Assembly (NCBI GenBank): GCA_921293015.1
Contig: OV121088.1
Location: forward strand, 30,045,645 to 30,109,644
Reading direction: 5' to 3'
Source: Phorcus lineatus
Taxonomy: Eukaryota; Mollusca; Gastropoda; Trochida; Trochidae
Length of the DNA: 64,000 nucleotides
Below, piece by piece: positions 62,250 through 64,000 of the stretch (within the stretch, counting starts at the first letter, position 1; each line of letters opens with the position of its first letter). The translations under genes and the position numbers were made by a program. Below the pieces are notes generated by a model that was not told the DNA's origin, did no database searches, and worked only from the letters and a program-made list of their open reading frames with translations.

Positions 62250-64000
62250 ACAGTTAAGTTATGTTATAATTTCAAGTCACCTTTCTACAATTTACACAAA
62301 TACTCCTGTGACGAATAATACACACTGTTTGTAAAACAAAACTGGTTTTCGAACTGTCTCCTACCAACACAATAAATTTTTCAACTCTATCGTTGAAAAA
62401 ATTTTTACCTTAAAAAGCAGTATGACTCTTCTAAGACGAAAGTTGTAAATATGTGTCATTTTCATATAATTTGAAATCAAACAATTGAATGACCTGACAA
62501 TGACTTACCAGGAGCTTCAGGTAAAACAAGGTGATTCGTCACACTACATATCGCTATGACCAGGTAGGCAGCTCAACTTGTCTTTGTCAGCTGTTTTGAC
62601 ATGCGTCTGATAGCGATAGTGCATTTCATTGTTCTTCAAACATCTCAAAGGTAGATCACTTTTGCTGCCTGTATGGATGAGTGGATTGATGTAAATGTAT
62701 TCCTTTCTTTGAATGTAACCCATCCAAATACAAGGAAGTGATATATGATCGCTTTAAGAAATCTAAAACTATACGTGTACAGGTTTGGTAAATCTTAAGG
62801 AATTTTGTATAGGATAATGGGGTATTTATACAATAACTTGTTTTATAAATTTTCGTAAATTGTACTTTGTCGACGTATAATTATTTTGTCACTTTTTAAG
62901 CTTTAATTTGAACATGTTTCTAATAAACGTATATATCGATTAAGGTTGAACAAACCTTAATGACGTCGTTCAACATTCCAATATATCGCAATGCCTTAAG
63001 CGCAGGAATCTCTTCATTCTTCTTAGATTAAAACTTATTCATTTATTCAACCAAATCAATGGTTTCTTAAATAAGAATGTCCTTTAGCTGGTAGATCAAG
63101 TTTGCTCTGGTCGATAAGATTGTTTACTCGCTATAGTTTTATTAGCTTAACCATAATGTAAATACTCTTGAGGTTAGATAACATTGCAAGGAGGCCTTGG
63201 AAGCGATTGTCTGAACATGTCCGATACAGAAGATTCAAATATTTTACAATGTTTGATTTATTTATTGTATATTTGTTCTTAACATTGTACTTGTACAAAG
63301 TATATATCACTGAAGGTGACTTCGCACATGTAGTTGACACATTTTAGCAACAAATTAATCGGGTTTGTTTTCGTCCTTTGTTGAATGGTGGTAAATGATT
63401 AAAGTTAGCTCTCAAAATTTCTGGTATAAATACGATGTTAATTGTATTTTTAAAAGTTGAAAACTGTCTGGTATTCTTTTAATGATAATTGTTTCAGTAA
63501 ACACTGTATCGATGCATATTTGGTATTATTTAGGTCTTGGGACAATATACCACGGTAACAATGTAACATATGTGATTCATAGTATTTGCAATAGTACAAA
63601 GTTTGTACTTCTACACGTCGAGTACAATATTCAAACTCAAACAAGTCAGACAACATCGCGAGCACTGGTCCTACCAAAAGCTTATCAGCGGGACGTTCAT
63701 TCTTTGTAGATAGTGTAATCCAAAGATTTTCAATTTTTATATAGCTGAATATCTAAATGTCATGAATTGCTTAAAGATAGTTTGACTTTCTCCAACTATT
63801 CCTATTAATTTTGGTTTTCTCATTAAAGCAGGCACACCTTCCCTATGACACCGACGCACTCAAATTTGACGTTGTTAAACCCAGTTTATCCAAGTTAACA
63901 GGGGTCAAAATTTCTGATTTCCTGGCGCTCATGTTGTTATGATTAGAAGCCGCTTAAACCTTCAATCTTAGAAATTCGTTACCCTATCACTAAAAAGTGT
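62250..64000. other. Right flank, no gene seen
   Basis: AT-rich sequence with only short unsupported frames on both strands. I see no exon with a recognisable product, no RNA gene and no complete element. It is probably the upstream intergenic region of the minus-strand gene. Confidence 0.5.

Overview
This window is eukaryotic (metazoan) nuclear DNA. It is AT-rich and full of microsatellites and small transposable elements, with short coding exons bounded by GT-AG introns. The gene content and mobile-element style suggest a lophotrochozoan, most likely a marine mollusc (bivalve); that assignment is inference, not proof.

Left and centre (1-37 kb, plus strand): three head-to-tail copies of galactocerebrosidase (GALC, lysosomal beta-galactosylceramidase, glycoside hydrolase family 59). 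Copy A enters at the left edge and only its last exons are seen (448-3887). Copies B (5898-22077) and C (24131-36770) are complete. In each I can place 18 coding exons with the same 18 lengths, and each sums to 2019 bases (672 residues plus stop). Both keep the signal peptide, the acid/base Glu of the WNE motif, the nucleophile Glu of the SED motif 76 residues later, and the C-terminal lectin-like domain. The B and C repeat unit starts in the upstream flank (about 4969 and 23081). The copies differ mainly by intronic insertions, including a 2.26-kb long-inverted-repeat transposon in B whose empty site survives in C. B also holds a decayed extra exon 17. Identity between B and C is patchy, which suggests gene conversion.

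Right (38.4-59.3 kb, minus strand): one 22-exon gene encoding a predicted 924-residue protein. It has a short basic N terminus, seven tiny proline-rich cassette exons, two RRM-like domains of the PARP10/PARP14 type, KH-like and divergent macrodomain-like segments, and a C-terminal BESS-like helix. No ADP-ribosyltransferase domain is visible. Every intron up to exon 18 is phase 1, so the internal exons can be skipped or duplicated without breaking frame. The intron before exon 11 holds a roughly 76-bp tandem array that multiplies that exon's own 3' splice site.

The rest is intergenic or intronic sequence carrying several families of inverted-repeat elements (with TA, TTAA, 8-bp and 9-bp target duplications), one LINE 3' fragment, minisatellites and simple repeats. 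The GALC copies probably act in lysosomal glycosphingolipid breakdown. The minus-strand gene resembles RNA-binding, PARP14-like innate-immunity proteins. Nothing in the sequence links the two functions.
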